From: Yinghuangia aomiensis
Lineage (GTDB): Bacteria; Actinomycetota; Actinomycetes; Streptomycetales; Streptomycetaceae
Direction of reading: 5' to 3'
Assembly (NCBI RefSeq): GCF_039542225.1
Contig: NZ_BAABHS010000001.1
Coordinates: 310,001-374,000 of the forward strand
Length of the DNA stretch: 64,000 nt
Below, piece after piece: positions 1-8,875 of this stretch. The translations under genes were made by a program, and so were the position numbers. Numbering within the stretch: the stretch's first letter is position 1; the number at the start of each line of letters is the position of its first letter. Below the pieces are notes generated by a model that saw only the letters and a list, made by a program, of their open reading frames with translations, searched no databases and was not told the DNA's origin.

Positions 1-706
1 ACGTCTTCAGCATGTTGATGAACTCGTTGCCGGTCGGTGGGATGATCACGCGCATCGCCTGCGGCAGGACGATCCGCCGCATGGTCAGCGAGCCGCTCAT
101 GCCCAAGGCCTGCGAGGCCTCCGTCTGGCCCTCGTCGACCGACTGGATGCCCGCGCGCACGATCTCCGCCATGTAGGCGCCCTCGTTGATGCCCAGACCG
201 AGCAGCGCGGCGAGGAACGGCGTCATCAGCTCGGTCATCGGCTCGCTGTAGAAGCCGATGTCGAAGGTCGGGAAGATCAACGCCAGGTTGTACCAGAGCA
301 GCAGCTGCACGAGGACGGGCGTGCCGCGGAAGAACCAGATGTACAGCCATGCCACGGTGCTGGTGACCGGGTTCTCGGACAGCCGCATGACCGCGAACAT
401 CACGCCCAGGACGAGGCCGAGCACCATCGACAGCACGGTGATGACGACGGTGTTCTTGACGCCTTCGAGAATGGCGTCGGAGAACAGGTAGTCGGGGATG
501 ACCCCGTAGTTGATGTCCGCGTTGGAGAACGCGATGCCGATCAGCGCCAGGACGGCGATGACCGCGACGGCGGCGATCCAGCGTCCGTAGTGCGGAACCG
601 GGATCGCCTTGATCGGCACGGGCCCGGCGCCGGGAGCTACCGGGACCTGGGGGCCGGGTTCGGCCGGCGGTCCGCCGGCCGAACCCTTGTCGAAGGAAGG
701 AGCCAC
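1..706 (-). CDS. Polar amino-acid ABC transporter permease (partial, C-terminus outside window)
   Basis: This is the membrane permease of an ABC importer for glutamate or another polar amino acid (HisM/GlnP family). About 235 residues are visible. A disordered Ala/Pro/Gly-rich N-terminus of about 35 residues precedes a first membrane helix. The binding-protein-dependent permease domain follows, with the family segment IWFFRGTPVLVQLLLWYN and, near the window edge, the EAA-type loop (EASQALGMSGS), which docks on the ATPase. I chose the GTG at 706 because AGAGG lies upstream and the frame is unbroken. The binding-protein gene lies 24 bp upstream on the same strand, so the two form an operon. The ATPase gene is not visible and probably lies outside the window. 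Confidence 0.93.
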   Translation of the reverse strand, partial: MAPSFDKGSAGGPPAEPGPQVPVAPGAGPVPIKAIPVPHYGRWIAAVAVIAVLALIGIAFSNADINYGVIPDYLFSDAILEGVKNTVVITVLSMVLGLVLGVMFAVMRLSENPVTSTVAWLYIWFFRGTPVLVQLLLWYNLALIFPTFDIGFYSEPMTELMTPFLAALLGLGINEGAYMAEIVRAGIQSVDEGQTEASQALGMSGSLTMRRIVLPQAMRVIIPPTGNEFINMLKT

Positions 707-730
707 GGGTGCTTGCCTCTCACGATCCGG

Positions 731-1660
731 TCAGCCGCCGTTGACGGCGATCTGGGTGACGGCACCCTGCGTCAGCTTCCGCGCCTCCAGGATCTTCGTG
801 TACTCGCCGCTCTTGACGATGTTCTCGAGCGCTTCCTTGACGACGTCGCGGAGCTGCGTGTCGTCCTTGCGCAGCGCGACACCGTACGGGCCGGCCTCCA
901 GCTGCTCGCCGACCACCTCGAAGTCGCCGCCGTTGTTGGCGGTCTGCGCGTTGTAGGCGGCGACCGGGAAGTCGTTCATGTCGGCGACCGAGCGGCCCTG
1001 CTTGAGCTGGAGCAGCGCGTCCGTGTCCTTGTCGAAGGTCAGCAGGTCGATCTTGCCCTTGCCCGCCGCGGCGCACTTCTCCTGCTGCTTGTTGGCCATC
1101 TCCTCCTGCGTGGTGCCCTTTTGCAGCGCCACGGTCTGGCCGCAGAGGTCGTCCAGGGTCTTGATCCCCTTGGGGTTGCCCTTCTGGACGAGGATCGACG
1201 TGCCCGCGTTGAAGTAGTCCACGAAGTCGACGCCCGGCCCGGCCTTCTTGCCGTCCTTGTCGACCCCGTTCTGGCGGTCCTTGGTGTCGCTCATCGACGA
1301 CATGATCAAGTCGATGCGCTTGGAGTTGAGCGACGTGATCAGGCCGTCGAACGACTGGTTCTTGAACTGGAGCTGGATGCCCAGCTGCTTGCTGATGGCG
1401 GCCGCGATGTCCGGGTCCATCCCGATGATCGTCTTGCCGTCCGAGTCGTAGTACTCGTTCGGCGCGTACGCCACATCCGAGCCCACCTTGATGACCTGGG
1501 CCTTCTGGTACTTCTCCGGCACCTTCGCGTACAGCGGTGCGGACTTGTCCACGGGCGGCTTGCTGTCGCCGTCGTCGCCGCAGGCGGTGAGGAGCAGCGC
1601 GCCGGCCACGAGCGCGGCACCGGCCGCGGATATGCGGCGGCGCGCCGAGTGTGCAGTCAT
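731..1660 (-). CDS. Polar amino-acid (glutamate-type) ABC substrate-binding lipoprotein
   Basis: The 309-residue protein is a family 3 extracellular solute-binding protein that captures a polar amino acid outside the membrane and hands it to the adjacent permease. It begins with an Arg-rich segment, a hydrophobic signal and a lipobox ending LLTAC, so it should be a lipid-anchored exported protein. The mature part has the two-lobed fold signatures, including VGSDVAYAPNEYYD near the start, MDPDIAAAISKQLG, and the FDGLITSLNSKRIDLIMSSM stretch of lobe one. The ATG at 1660 follows GGAGG at good spacing; reading further upstream adds a non-secretory tail and was rejected. The exact substrate is an inference from the family. 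Confidence 0.92.
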   Translation of the reverse strand: MTAHSARRRISAAGAALVAGALLLTACGDDGDSKPPVDKSAPLYAKVPEKYQKAQVIKVGSDVAYAPNEYYDSDGKTIIGMDPDIAAAISKQLGIQLQFKNQSFDGLITSLNSKRIDLIMSSMSDTKDRQNGVDKDGKKAGPGVDFVDYFNAGTSILVQKGNPKGIKTLDDLCGQTVALQKGTTQEEMANKQQEKCAAAGKGKIDLLTFDKDTDALLQLKQGRSVADMNDFPVAAYNAQTANNGGDFEVVGEQLEAGPYGVALRKDDTQLRDVVKEALENIVKSGEYTKILEARKLTQGAVTQIAVNGG

Positions 1661-1855
1661 CGGGGTCCTCCATGAGGGAGCGGAACAGCGCCGATCGGGG
1701 ACTGACGTACACAAAGATCGACTCGGACACTTGTTCACCCGCGCCGAGATCGAGTCGCAGTTTCCCATCATGTGGACCGGTGGGGGGATGCTCGGAATGT
1801 CAAATTCAGATAACGGATGACGCGCGTAGTGCATGAACATCGGCGCGAAAACGGC

Positions 1856-1892
1856 CGAGAGCCCGGAGCGCGCCATGCGCTCCGGGCTCTCG
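1856..1892 (-). terminator. Perfect hairpin terminator downstream of aceE
   Basis: A 16-bp perfect inverted repeat (1856-1871 with 1877-1892) encloses a 5-nt loop. It starts about 30 bp past the aceE stop codon and ahead of the next same-strand operon, so it should end aceE transcription. There is no strong T-run, as is common in actinomycetes. Confidence 0.8.
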
Positions 1893-1921
1893 CGTTCAGC
1901 TCAGGCAGTCACCGTGACCGG

Positions 1922-4672
1922 TCAGGCGTCCCCGCCCACCGTGCCGACCCCGGCCGCCTTGACGTCGAGGATCTGGTACCGGTCGATGGCCTTCTTGACC
2001 GTGCCCGGGTCGACCTCGCCGCGGCGCGCCAGCTCGCTGAGCACGCCCACCACGACCGACTCGGCGTCCACGTGGAAGAACCGCCGCGCGGCACCGCGGG
2101 TGTCCGCGAAGCCGAAGCCGTCGGTCCCGAGCGAGCTGAAGTCGCTCGGCACCCAGCGGGCGATCTGGTCCGGCACCGCACGCATCCAGTCGCTGACCGC
2201 CAGCACCGGGCCCGGACGGCCGTCCAGCACGCGCTGCACGTACGGGATCCGCGGCTCCTCCTCCGGGTGCAGGAGGTTGTGCTCCTCGCACGCCACGGCC
2301 TCGCGGCGCAGCTCGTTCCACGACGTCGCCGACCACACGTCCGCGACGACGTTCCAGTCCTCGGCCAGCATGCGCTGCGCGTCGAGCGCCCACGGCAGGC
2401 CGACGCCGGACGCCAGGATCTGCGCCTTGAGCGCGCCGTCCCGCGGCTCGCCGGGCTTGAGCAGGTACAGGCCCTTGAGGATGCCGTCGACGTCGACGTT
2501 CTCCGGCTCGGCCGGCTGGTCGATCGGCTCGTTGTAGACCGTCAGGTAGTAGAAGACGTCCTCGCCGTGCGGGTGCTCGTCCGACGAGCCGTACATACGG
2601 CGCAGGCCGTCCTTGACGATGTGCGCGATCTCGAACGCGTAGGCCGGGTCGTAGGCCACGACCGCCGGGTTCGTCGACGCCAGCAGCTGCGAGTGCCCGT
2701 CAGCGTGCTGGAGGCCCTCGCCGGTCAGCGTGGTCCGGCCCGCGGTGGCGCCGAGCACGAAGCCGCGCGCCAACTGGTCGGCCATCTGCCAGAACTGGTC
2801 GCCGGTGCGCTGGAACCCGAACATCGAGTAGAAGACGTACACCGGGATCATCGGCTCGCCGTGCGTCGAGTACGACGACCCGGCGGCGATCAGCGACGCG
2901 GTGCAGCCCGCCTCCGAAATGCCCTCGTGGAGCATCTGGCCGCTCTCCGACTCCTTGTAGGAGAGCAGGAGTTCGCGGTCGACGGCCTCGTACCGCTGGC
3001 CGTGCGGGTTGTAGATCTTCGCGGTCGGGAACATCGCGTCCATGCCGAACGTGCGGTACTCGTCCGGCGCGATCGGCACGAAGCGCTTGCCGATCTCGGG
3101 GTCGCGCATGAGGTCCTTGAGGAGCCGCACGAAGGCCATCGTGGTGGCCATCGGCTGCCGCGCGCCCTTCTTGATCGGCGCGTACACGTCGTCGCCGGGC
3201 AGCTTGACCGGCTTGGCGCGCAGCACGCGCTGCGGCATCGAACCGCCGAGCGCCGCGCGGCGCTCCCGCATGTACTCCATCTCCTCGGACTTGTCGCCCG
3301 GGTGGAAGTACGGCGGCAGGTCGGCTTCCAGCTCCTGGTCCGAGATCGGCAGGTACAGCCGGTCGCGGAACATCTTGAGGTCGGCCTTGGTGAGCTTCTT
3401 CATCTGGTGCGTCGCGTTGCGGCTCTCGAAGTTCGGACCGAGGGTCCAGCCCTTCACCGTCTGCGCGAGGATCACCGTCGGCTGGCCGGTGTGCTCACGT
3501 GCCGCCTTGAACGCCGCGTACACCTTGCGGTAGTCGTGGCCGCCGCGGCCGAGCTTGCGCAGCTCGTCGTCCGACATGTGCGCGACCATCTTGCGCAGCC
3601 GGGCGTCGTCGCCGAAGAAGTGCTCGCGGGCGTAGCCGCCGGACTCCACCGCGTACGTCTGGAACTGCCCGTCCGGCGTGGTGTTCATCTTGTTGACGAG
3701 CACGCCGTCGGTGTCCTGCGCGAGCAGCGGGTCCCACGAGCGGTCCCACACGACCTTGATCACGTTCCAGCCGGCGCCGCGGAAGTACGACTCCAGCTCC
3801 TGGATGATCTTGCCGTTGCCGCGCACCGGGCCGTCGAGCCGCTGCAGGTTGCAGTTGATGACGAAGGTGAGGTTGTCCAGCTCCTCGCGGGCCGCCAGGC
3901 CGATGTTGCCCAGCGACTCCGGCTCGTCCATCTCGCCGTCGCCGAGGAACGCCCACACGTGGCTGCGCGAGGTGTCCTTGAGGTTGCGGTGCAGCAGGTA
4001 CCGGTTGAACCGGGCCTGGTAGATCGCGCCGAGCGGGCCGAGGCCCATCGACACGGTCGGGAATTCCCAGAAGTCCGGCATGAGCCGCGGGTGCGGGTAC
4101 GACGACAGGCCGTACGGCGCCTGCGAGTGCTCCTGGCGGAAGCCGTCCAGGTGCTCCTCGGTCAGCCGTCCCTCGAGGAAAGCGCGGGCGTAGATGCCGG
4201 GGGCGGCGTGGCCCTGGAAGAAGATCTGGTCGCCGCTCTCGCCGTGGTCCTTGCCGCGGAAGAAGTGGTTGAAGCCGACCTCGTACAGGCTGGCGGACGA
4301 CGCGTACGTCGCGATGTGGCCGCCGACGCCCAGGCCGGGCCGGTTGGCGCGGGACACCATGATGGCCGCGTTCCAGCGGATGAACGCGCGGATGCGGCGC
4401 TCGATGTCCTCGTCACCGGGGAACCACGGCTCGCTCTCCGGCGGAATGGTGTTGATGTAGTCGGTGCTGCGCAGGGCAGGCACACCGACCTGCCGCTCGC
4501 GGGCGCGTTCGAGCAGCTTGAGCATGATGTAGCGGGCGCGCTGCCGCCCCTGCTCGTTGATGACGGAGTCCAGCGACTCCAGCCACTCCCCGGTCTCCCC
4601 GGGGTCGATGTCCGGGAGCTGGCTCGGGAGGCCGTCACTGATGATCGAGAAGCGCTCTCGTCCGGATGCCAC
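1922..4672 (-). CDS. aceE: Pyruvate dehydrogenase E1 component, homodimeric type
   Basis: The 916-residue protein is the thiamine-diphosphate E1 that decarboxylates pyruvate and acetylates the lipoyl E2 of the pyruvate dehydrogenase complex, feeding the TCA cycle in the cytoplasm. It has the single-chain AceE architecture with conserved blocks such as GVGGHIATYASSASLYEVG, the thiamine/Mg motif region FLGDGEMDEPES followed by INCNLQ, and GRGGHDY. The second half has IAPDEYRTFGMD and EAGCTASLIAAGSSYSTHG. The GTG at 4672 was chosen because GAAGGA precedes it at six bases; the in-frame ATG at 4687 has no ribosome site. It appears monocistronic, with a hairpin terminator after it. E2 and E3 genes are not in this window. 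Confidence 0.97.
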   Translation of the reverse strand: MASGRERFSIISDGLPSQLPDIDPGETGEWLESLDSVINEQGRQRARYIMLKLLERARERQVGVPALRSTDYINTIPPESEPWFPGDEDIERRIRAFIRWNAAIMVSRANRPGLGVGGHIATYASSASLYEVGFNHFFRGKDHGESGDQIFFQGHAAPGIYARAFLEGRLTEEHLDGFRQEHSQAPYGLSSYPHPRLMPDFWEFPTVSMGLGPLGAIYQARFNRYLLHRNLKDTSRSHVWAFLGDGEMDEPESLGNIGLAAREELDNLTFVINCNLQRLDGPVRGNGKIIQELESYFRGAGWNVIKVVWDRSWDPLLAQDTDGVLVNKMNTTPDGQFQTYAVESGGYAREHFFGDDARLRKMVAHMSDDELRKLGRGGHDYRKVYAAFKAAREHTGQPTVILAQTVKGWTLGPNFESRNATHQMKKLTKADLKMFRDRLYLPISDQELEADLPPYFHPGDKSEEMEYMRERRAALGGSMPQRVLRAKPVKLPGDDVYAPIKKGARQPMATTMAFVRLLKDLMRDPEIGKRFVPIAPDEYRTFGMDAMFPTAKIYNPHGQRYEAVDRELLLSYKESESGQMLHEGISEAGCTASLIAAGSSYSTHGEPMIPVYVFYSMFGFQRTGDQFWQMADQLARGFVLGATAGRTTLTGEGLQHADGHSQLLASTNPAVVAYDPAYAFEIAHIVKDGLRRMYGSSDEHPHGEDVFYYLTVYNEPIDQPAEPENVDVDGILKGLYLLKPGEPRDGALKAQILASGVGLPWALDAQRMLAEDWNVVADVWSATSWNELRREAVACEEHNLLHPEEEPRIPYVQRVLDGRPGPVLAVSDWMRAVPDQIARWVPSDFSSLGTDGFGFADTRGAARRFFHVDAESVVVGVLSELARRGEVDPGTVKKAIDRYQILDVKAAGVGTVGGDA

Positions 4673-5137
4673 GCTGTTCCTTCGCATATCGGTAGATGTA
4701 GCGATCATCGGCCGGGCCCGGGATGCCCGGAGTTGTCCCGGCGATCCCGCGCGTCGGCCGCCAATGAGCGGTGTCGCGCCGCCTCCATCGTGGTACCCGG
4801 ACGCCGTATCCGTCATCTCTACCGATCAGTAATGAACCCGGTGGATGCGCAGGTAGCGCCCACACGTGCCCATATCTGCCGCTTCGATCTCGTGGACCTT
4901 TGTATCCCTGCCTCTTCGGCTTTCCCGGCTACCGCGACGAGGGGCGGCGTTGCCCTGACCCCGGCTGTCGCCGGGTGCCACACGCGGCGGTCGACGGGTG
5001 CGGGGTATCCACACCTGTCAACCGCCTAGAACATTACGCCCGGCCTCTTTCTTCCGAAGCACCGGCGTAGTTGTCTGGGAGGTGTACGGATGCCGCGGCG
5101 GGGGACACACCAGGCATCCTCGGCGGAAGGAGTTCCG
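4673..5137. promoter_or_regulatory. Divergent upstream region of aceE and the DUF1918 gene
   Basis: This 465-bp stretch holds no convincing gene. It must carry the promoters for aceE (leftward) and the DUF1918 gene (rightward). An inverted repeat of CTACCGAT is present, with ATCGGTAG at 4688-4695 and CTACCGAT at 4819-4826, flanked by further matching bases. This could bind a regulator of aceE, but that is inference. The codon-like bias of reading frames here is only a by-product of GC content. Confidence 0.4.
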
Positions 5138-5404
5138 ATGCACGCGACCATCGGCGACCGGCTGCACGTCCACGGCAACCACGTCGGCGAAGCGGACCGG
5201 AAAGGCGAGATCCTCGAGGTCCGCGGCCCGGACGGCGGTCCGCCCTACGTGGTGCGCTTCGAGGACGGCCACACCGGCCTGATCTTCCCCGGACCGGATG
5301 CGGAGGTCGAGACCGCGGCGGTGCGGCACGCGCTGGGACGCCCGCTGCCGGGTTCGGCACCCACGCCGAACGCGATGCCCAAGCACCAGCGGCACGGCTG
5401 GTGA
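5138..5404 (+). CDS. DUF1918 domain-containing small protein
   Basis: The 88-residue protein starts MHATIGDRLHVHG and has the DUF1918 pattern: a short beta-rich domain with RKGEILEVRGPDGGPPYVVRFEDGHTGLIFPGPDA. This fold resembles small SH3-like barrels and its biochemical role is unknown. The ATG at 5138 is preceded by GGAAGGAG. Upstream extension to 5090 adds a non-conserved leader and was rejected. It stands alone between aceE and the DUF3052 gene, both of which are divergent or separate units. Confidence 0.85.
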   Translation: MHATIGDRLHVHGNHVGEADRKGEILEVRGPDGGPPYVVRFEDGHTGLIFPGPDAEVETAAVRHALGRPLPGSAPTPNAMPKHQRHGW

Positions 5405-5586
5405 CCCCCCGACACTTTTCCGAGACGCGTCCGGCACCCGGCCGGCCCGACCGGCACCACCCCGATACCCGTCGGGGTGGTGTTTGGGCGGTGGCGTGAC
5501 CTGGGTACTTGCGCGAACAGCCCGGCGCGTGTGGACTACGGCCACAGCTCCGGAAACCTGCGGGGCCGAACATGGGAGGTCACTTC

Positions 5587-6030
5587 GTGAGCGCGACCGC
5601 GGACCACGCGGAGGAGAAGGCCAATCCGGCTGCCCGGCTTGGCTTCGAGGCCGGACAGGTGGTCCAGGAACTCGGGTACGACGACGACGTTGACGAGGAG
5701 CTGCGCGAAGCCATCGCGGAGGTCACCGGAAACGAGCTTGTCGACGAGGACTACGAGGAGGACGTCGCCGACGTCGTGCTCCTCTGGTTCCGCGATGAGG
5801 ACGGCGATCTCGTCGATTCCCTCGTGGACGCCCTGACCACGCTCACGGACGGCGGTCACATCTGGCTGCTGACCCCGAAGACCGGACGCGACGGCTACGT
5901 CGATCCCGCGGACATCGGTGAAGCGGCCCCGACGGCGGGCCTGGCCCGCACCACATCCGCCAATGCCACCAAGGACTGGTCGGCGACCCGTCTGGTGGCG
6001 CCCAAGACCGCGCGCAGCGGCAAGCGGTAG
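5587..6030 (+). CDS. DUF3052 domain-containing protein
   Basis: The 147-residue protein is very acidic in its first two thirds (GYDDDVDEELREAIAEVTGNELVDEDYEEDV), followed by DVVLLWFRDEDGDLVDSLVDAL and GHIWLLTPKTGRDGYVDPADI, which are hallmarks of DUF3052. The C-terminus ends in a basic tail after LARTTSANATKDWSATRLV. Function is unknown. The family is a conserved actinobacterial neighbour of aceE and an AhpE-type peroxiredoxin, as here. The GTG at 5587 is preceded by GGAGG with seven bases of spacing and is preferred over the upstream ATG at 5572, which contains that ribosome site. Confidence 0.88.
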   Translation: MSATADHAEEKANPAARLGFEAGQVVQELGYDDDVDEELREAIAEVTGNELVDEDYEEDVADVVLLWFRDEDGDLVDSLVDALTTLTDGGHIWLLTPKTGRDGYVDPADIGEAAPTAGLARTTSANATKDWSATRLVAPKTARSGKR

Positions 6031-6048
6031 TCCCGACGCGGAACACCA

Positions 6049-6091
6049 CGAGGCCCGCGGCCGATCCGATCCGGATCGGCCGCGGGCCTCG
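6049..6091. terminator. 19-bp perfect bidirectional terminator hairpin
   Basis: Arms at 6049-6067 and 6073-6091 are perfectly complementary with a 5-nt loop. The hairpin lies between the converging DUF3052 gene and the maleylpyruvate-isomerase-fold gene, so it can serve both strands. Confidence 0.85.
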
Positions 6092-6120
6092 TCGCATACC
6101 GGCGGCCGGCCCGGGGCGGG

Positions 6121-7110
6121 TCAGCGCTGCAAGCGGCTTATGGTGCGCCCTATCCCGCCGAGCCAGCCGGCCGCGACCCGCAGCGCGGGGCCGCCGGGCA
6201 GGCCGGGGACGTGGTCGAGCAGCGGCGCCAGGGCCAGCAGGCCGGCCAGGTTGTCCAGCCGCAGGTCGCGCTTGACCAGCAGCGGCGGCACCGACCGGCG
6301 GCCCGCCGACGCGTCCAGCAGCAGCGCGGTGGACGCGCCGCGGACGGCCGGTATGCCGCGCTCGTCGGCGGCGACCCGGCGGACCGTCCAGCCGTCCGCG
6401 GACGCGGCGAACGCCCAGCCGCCGTCCGGACCGGCCAGCGCGGTGTCGGCGGCGACGCCGTGCCGGGCGGCCAGCGCGCCGGTGATGTCGGCGAGCGCGA
6501 GCAGCCCGGCGTCGAGCAGTGCGGGGTCCGGCTTCGTGGCGCCGCAGGGGGCCAAGTCGAGGGCGTGCACGGCCAGTTCGTAGGCGATCGCGCCGAGCTG
6601 GGTGAGCAGCGGGACGGGGCCGACCTGCGAGCCGGTGGGCGTGGTGCCGAGCCCGGGGTCGGCGGCGACGGCGGTGAAGGCGTCATCGATGCGGGCGCGT
6701 CCGGCGTCGAGCGCGGCCAGCAGGTCGTCCCGGGTCGCGTCGCGGTGGGCGGCGATCAGCGCGGCGTTGGCGGCGTCCTGGTCGAGCGGCTCGGCCGCGG
6801 CGGGGCGTTCCCCGCGGGCCTCGGCGAGGAGCCGGGTGAGGAGTGGTTCCTCCGGCCACGAGGCGAGGTGCGCGACGACGTCCCGGCCGGTCCAGCCGGG
6901 CAGCCGCGACGGCGCGTCCGGGTCGGCGTCCGCGGCGGTGCGGCGGAACGCGTCCCACGCGGCGAGCGCGCGCTCGCGCTGCTCACCGAGCGGCAGATCG
7001 GCCGCGCCACGCGGGCCCTGGCCGGCGGGGGCCGGGCGGTCGGGGCCGGGGTGCGCGGCGCCGGGCTCGTCGTCGGCGGCGGCGTCGTGCGGGTGAGCGG
7101 TCGCGGGCAT
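6121..7110 (-). CDS. Maleylpyruvate isomerase / DinB-like fold family protein
   Basis: The 329-residue protein has an Ala/Pro/Gly-rich N-terminal tail of about 35 residues and then a TIGR03083-type maleylpyruvate isomerase N-terminal (DinB-like four-helix) domain. The family signature SRLPGWTGRDVVAHLASW is seen, with a His on the helix that in relatives helps bind metal. A second helical part carries LGAIAYELAVHALDLA, and the C-terminal half is a mixed domain with GGWAFAASADGWTVRRVAAD. Many actinobacterial relatives are proposed mycothiol-dependent enzymes, but its reaction is not shown here. I prefer ATG 7110 over the nearby ATG 7119 because GGAAGG is then properly spaced. Confidence 0.75.
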   Translation of the reverse strand: MPATAHPHDAAADDEPGAAHPGPDRPAPAGQGPRGAADLPLGEQRERALAAWDAFRRTAADADPDAPSRLPGWTGRDVVAHLASWPEEPLLTRLLAEARGERPAAAEPLDQDAANAALIAAHRDATRDDLLAALDAGRARIDDAFTAVAADPGLGTTPTGSQVGPVPLLTQLGAIAYELAVHALDLAPCGATKPDPALLDAGLLALADITGALAARHGVAADTALAGPDGGWAFAASADGWTVRRVAADERGIPAVRGASTALLLDASAGRRSVPPLLVKRDLRLDNLAGLLALAPLLDHVPGLPGGPALRVAAGWLGGIGRTISRLQR

Positions 7111-7573
7111 GCCCCCCATCCTTCCCTGGACAATTCCGAGCCAAGCGGGCCCCACCCCGAACGCAGTCCCGACAGGGCTCCTACACACACGCACACGAAC
7201 TCGCCGACCGCAGGACCTGCTCACCGACCGAGCTCGCCCGAACGTGCCTCCACGCACACGCACGCGAACATACCGACCGCCCGACCGCCCTCCTGGCCCC
7301 GGTGCGGGGTGGCGTGGGTCCGTCGACGACCCGGGCGGCGGTGCGCTGGTGGGGGTGCGGCGGGTCGTGGGCCGGGGCCGCCTGCGCGGCCTCGCCCGCC
7401 GGGACCGTCGGGGGCGCGGGGCTACGGGCGGGTGGCGGCCCGATGGTCATCAGGTGGTCACCCGTGCGGGCCGGTGCGGGGCTGGTGCCAGACTGTGGGC
7501 GTGAAGCCCCTTCCGGGGCGCGACACCGTCACATCGCAGCGGTTGGAAATCCGCAGGTCGAAAGGACCGCACC
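7111..7573. other. Intergenic region between divergent genes
   Basis: This 463-bp region carries no supported gene. It has a loosely repeated CA-rich segment (around 7183-7215 and 7253-7285, both containing CACGCACACG-like runs followed by CCGACCGC) and GC-rich filler. Promoters for the genes on both sides must be here, but I could not pick a clear -35/-10 pair. Confidence 0.4.
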
Positions 7574-8032
7574 ATGGCCGTCGAGATCGGCAGCAAGGCC
7601 CCCGACTTCGAGCTGAAGAACCAGCACGGCGAGGTCGTCAAGCTCTCCGACTTCCAGGGCAGCAAGAACGTCGTCCTGCTCTTCTACCCGTTCTCCTTCA
7701 CCGGCGTGTGCACCGGCGAGCTGTGCGCGCTGCGCGACGAGCTGCCGACCTTCGTCAACGACGACACCCAGCTCCTCGCGGTGTCCTGCGACTCGATGTT
7801 CACCCAGAAGGTGTTCGCCGAGCGCGAAGGCCTGGAGTACCCGGTGCTGTCGGACTTCTGGCCGCACGGCGAGGTCTCCAAGGCTTACGGCGTGTTCAAC
7901 GAGGAGAAGGGCTGCGCGGTCCGCGGCACCTTCATCATCGACAAGGAAGGCACGGTCCGCTGGACCGTCGTCAACGCGCTGCCGGACGCGCGCGACCTGA
8001 ACGAGTACGTCAAGGCGCTCGGCTCCATCTGA
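7574..8032 (+). CDS. ahpE: AhpE-like 1-Cys/atypical peroxiredoxin
   Basis: The 152-residue thioredoxin-fold peroxidase reduces peroxides through a peroxidatic cysteine in FSFTGVCTGELCALRDE (about residues 42-58). The rest matches the AhpE subgroup closely: GSKAPDFELKNQHGE at the start, VLSDFWPHGEVSKAYGVFN and RGTFIIDKEGTVRW. Two further cysteines are present, one five residues after the peroxidatic Cys and one in KGCAVRGTF, so a disulfide-type mechanism is possible. The ATG at 7574 follows GAAAGGA. It sits between DUF3052 and the Ter genes, an arrangement familiar from Streptomyces, and would fit an oxidative or metal stress role. Confidence 0.93.
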   Translation: MAVEIGSKAPDFELKNQHGEVVKLSDFQGSKNVVLLFYPFSFTGVCTGELCALRDELPTFVNDDTQLLAVSCDSMFTQKVFAEREGLEYPVLSDFWPHGEVSKAYGVFNEEKGCAVRGTFIIDKEGTVRWTVVNALPDARDLNEYVKALGSI

Positions 8033-8066
8033 CCCCTCCGACCTCTCCGGTCGCTCCGGTCTCCCG

Positions 8067-8116
8067 CCGTGCCCGGTCCGGCGCCCCTCGGGGCACCGGA
8101 CCGGGCACGGCGTTTT
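8067..8116 (+). terminator. Rho-independent terminator after the peroxiredoxin gene
   Basis: A 15-bp stem (8067-8081 with 8096-8110) with an inner C/G hairpin in its loop is followed by CGTTTT. Its position 35 bp past the peroxiredoxin stop fits termination of that gene. Confidence 0.85.
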
Positions 8117-8210
8117 CACGGCCCGTTCGGGGGCAGGTGCAGGAACGATTGGCCGCGCGGAAATGTTCGCGCGCGCGACACCCGTCAGATCACAACGGCA
8201 CCAGGAACTC

Positions 8211-8228
8211 GTGACTAGGATCGGATCG
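8211..8228 (+). promoter_or_regulatory. Putative terD promoter motif (first copy)
   Basis: The stretch TGACTAGG followed by ATCGGATCG contains a TAGGAT that fits an actinobacterial -10 element at 8216-8221. A very similar stretch lies upstream of the second TerD gene (9127-9143). The shared bases suggest the same promoter or regulator drives both; this is inference from two copies only. Confidence 0.5.
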
Positions 8229-8299
8229 TTGTCCAGCCGTATACGGCAAATCCCGGAGCATCGCCGCCGCGGCGGTCTCCACGAACTTATGGAGGACTC

Positions 8300-8875
8300 G
8301 TGGGAGTCAGCCTGAGCAAGGGCGGCAACGTCTCCCTGACCAAGGAGGCCCCGGGCCTGACGGCCGTTCTGGTCGGCCTGGGCTGGGACGTCCGCACGAC
8401 CACCGGCACGGACTTCGACCTGGACGCAAGCGCGATCCTGCTCAACAACACGGGCAAGGTCGCCTCGGACAGCAACTTCGTGTTCTTCAACAACCTCAAG
8501 AGCCCCGACGGCTCGGTGGAGCACACGGGCGACAACCTCACCGGTGAAGGCGAGGGCGACGACGAGGCGATCAAGGTCAACCTCGCGGGTGTCCCGACCG
8601 AGATCGAGCGCATCGTGTTCCCGGTGTCGATCTACGACGCGGAGACCCGCCAGCAGTCGTTCGGCCAGGTCCGCAACGCGTTCATCCGCATCGTCAACCA
8701 GGCGGACAACAACGAGCTGGCGCGGTACGACCTCACCGAGGACGCGTCGACCGAGACCGCGATGGTCTTCGGCGAGCTGTACCGCAACGGCGCGGAGTGG
8801 AAGTTCCGCGCGGTCGGCCAGGGCTACGCCTCGGGCCTGCGCGGCATCGCGCAGGACTTCGGCGTCAACGTCTGA
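8300..8875 (+). CDS. terD: TerD family stress protein (first copy)
   Basis: The 191-residue protein is a TerD-family calcium-binding domain protein associated with tellurite and general stress responses. It starts MGVSLSKGGNVSLTKEAPGL and shows the Ca-site signature DFDLDASAILLN (about residues 38-49), GDNLTGEGEGDDEAIKVNL (about residues 75-93) and the C-terminal WKFRAVGQGYASGLRGIAQDFGV. The GTG start is supported by GGAGGACTC upstream. It is cytoplasmic by sequence. Its neighbour 295 bp downstream is a close paralog, and a TerC-type membrane protein follows, so these probably act together at the membrane. Confidence 0.96.
   Translation: MGVSLSKGGNVSLTKEAPGLTAVLVGLGWDVRTTTGTDFDLDASAILLNNTGKVASDSNFVFFNNLKSPDGSVEHTGDNLTGEGEGDDEAIKVNLAGVPTEIERIVFPVSIYDAETRQQSFGQVRNAFIRIVNQADNNELARYDLTEDASTETAMVFGELYRNGAEWKFRAVGQGYASGLRGIAQDFGVNV

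Noticed and set aside
4673..4687. ATG at 4687 as aceE start
   Set aside because: It lacks a ribosome site. GTG 4672 has GAAGGA at proper spacing.
1817..5029. A very long plus-strand open frame opposite aceE
   Set aside because: Its product is Arg/Ala/Val-rich with no family pattern, while the minus strand encodes a complete AceE with all motifs. It is a GC-driven shadow.
7183..7290. CA-rich repeats before the peroxiredoxin gene as a CRISPR-like or functional repeat
   Set aside because: Only two rough copies with no constant spacing; ordinary low-complexity DNA.
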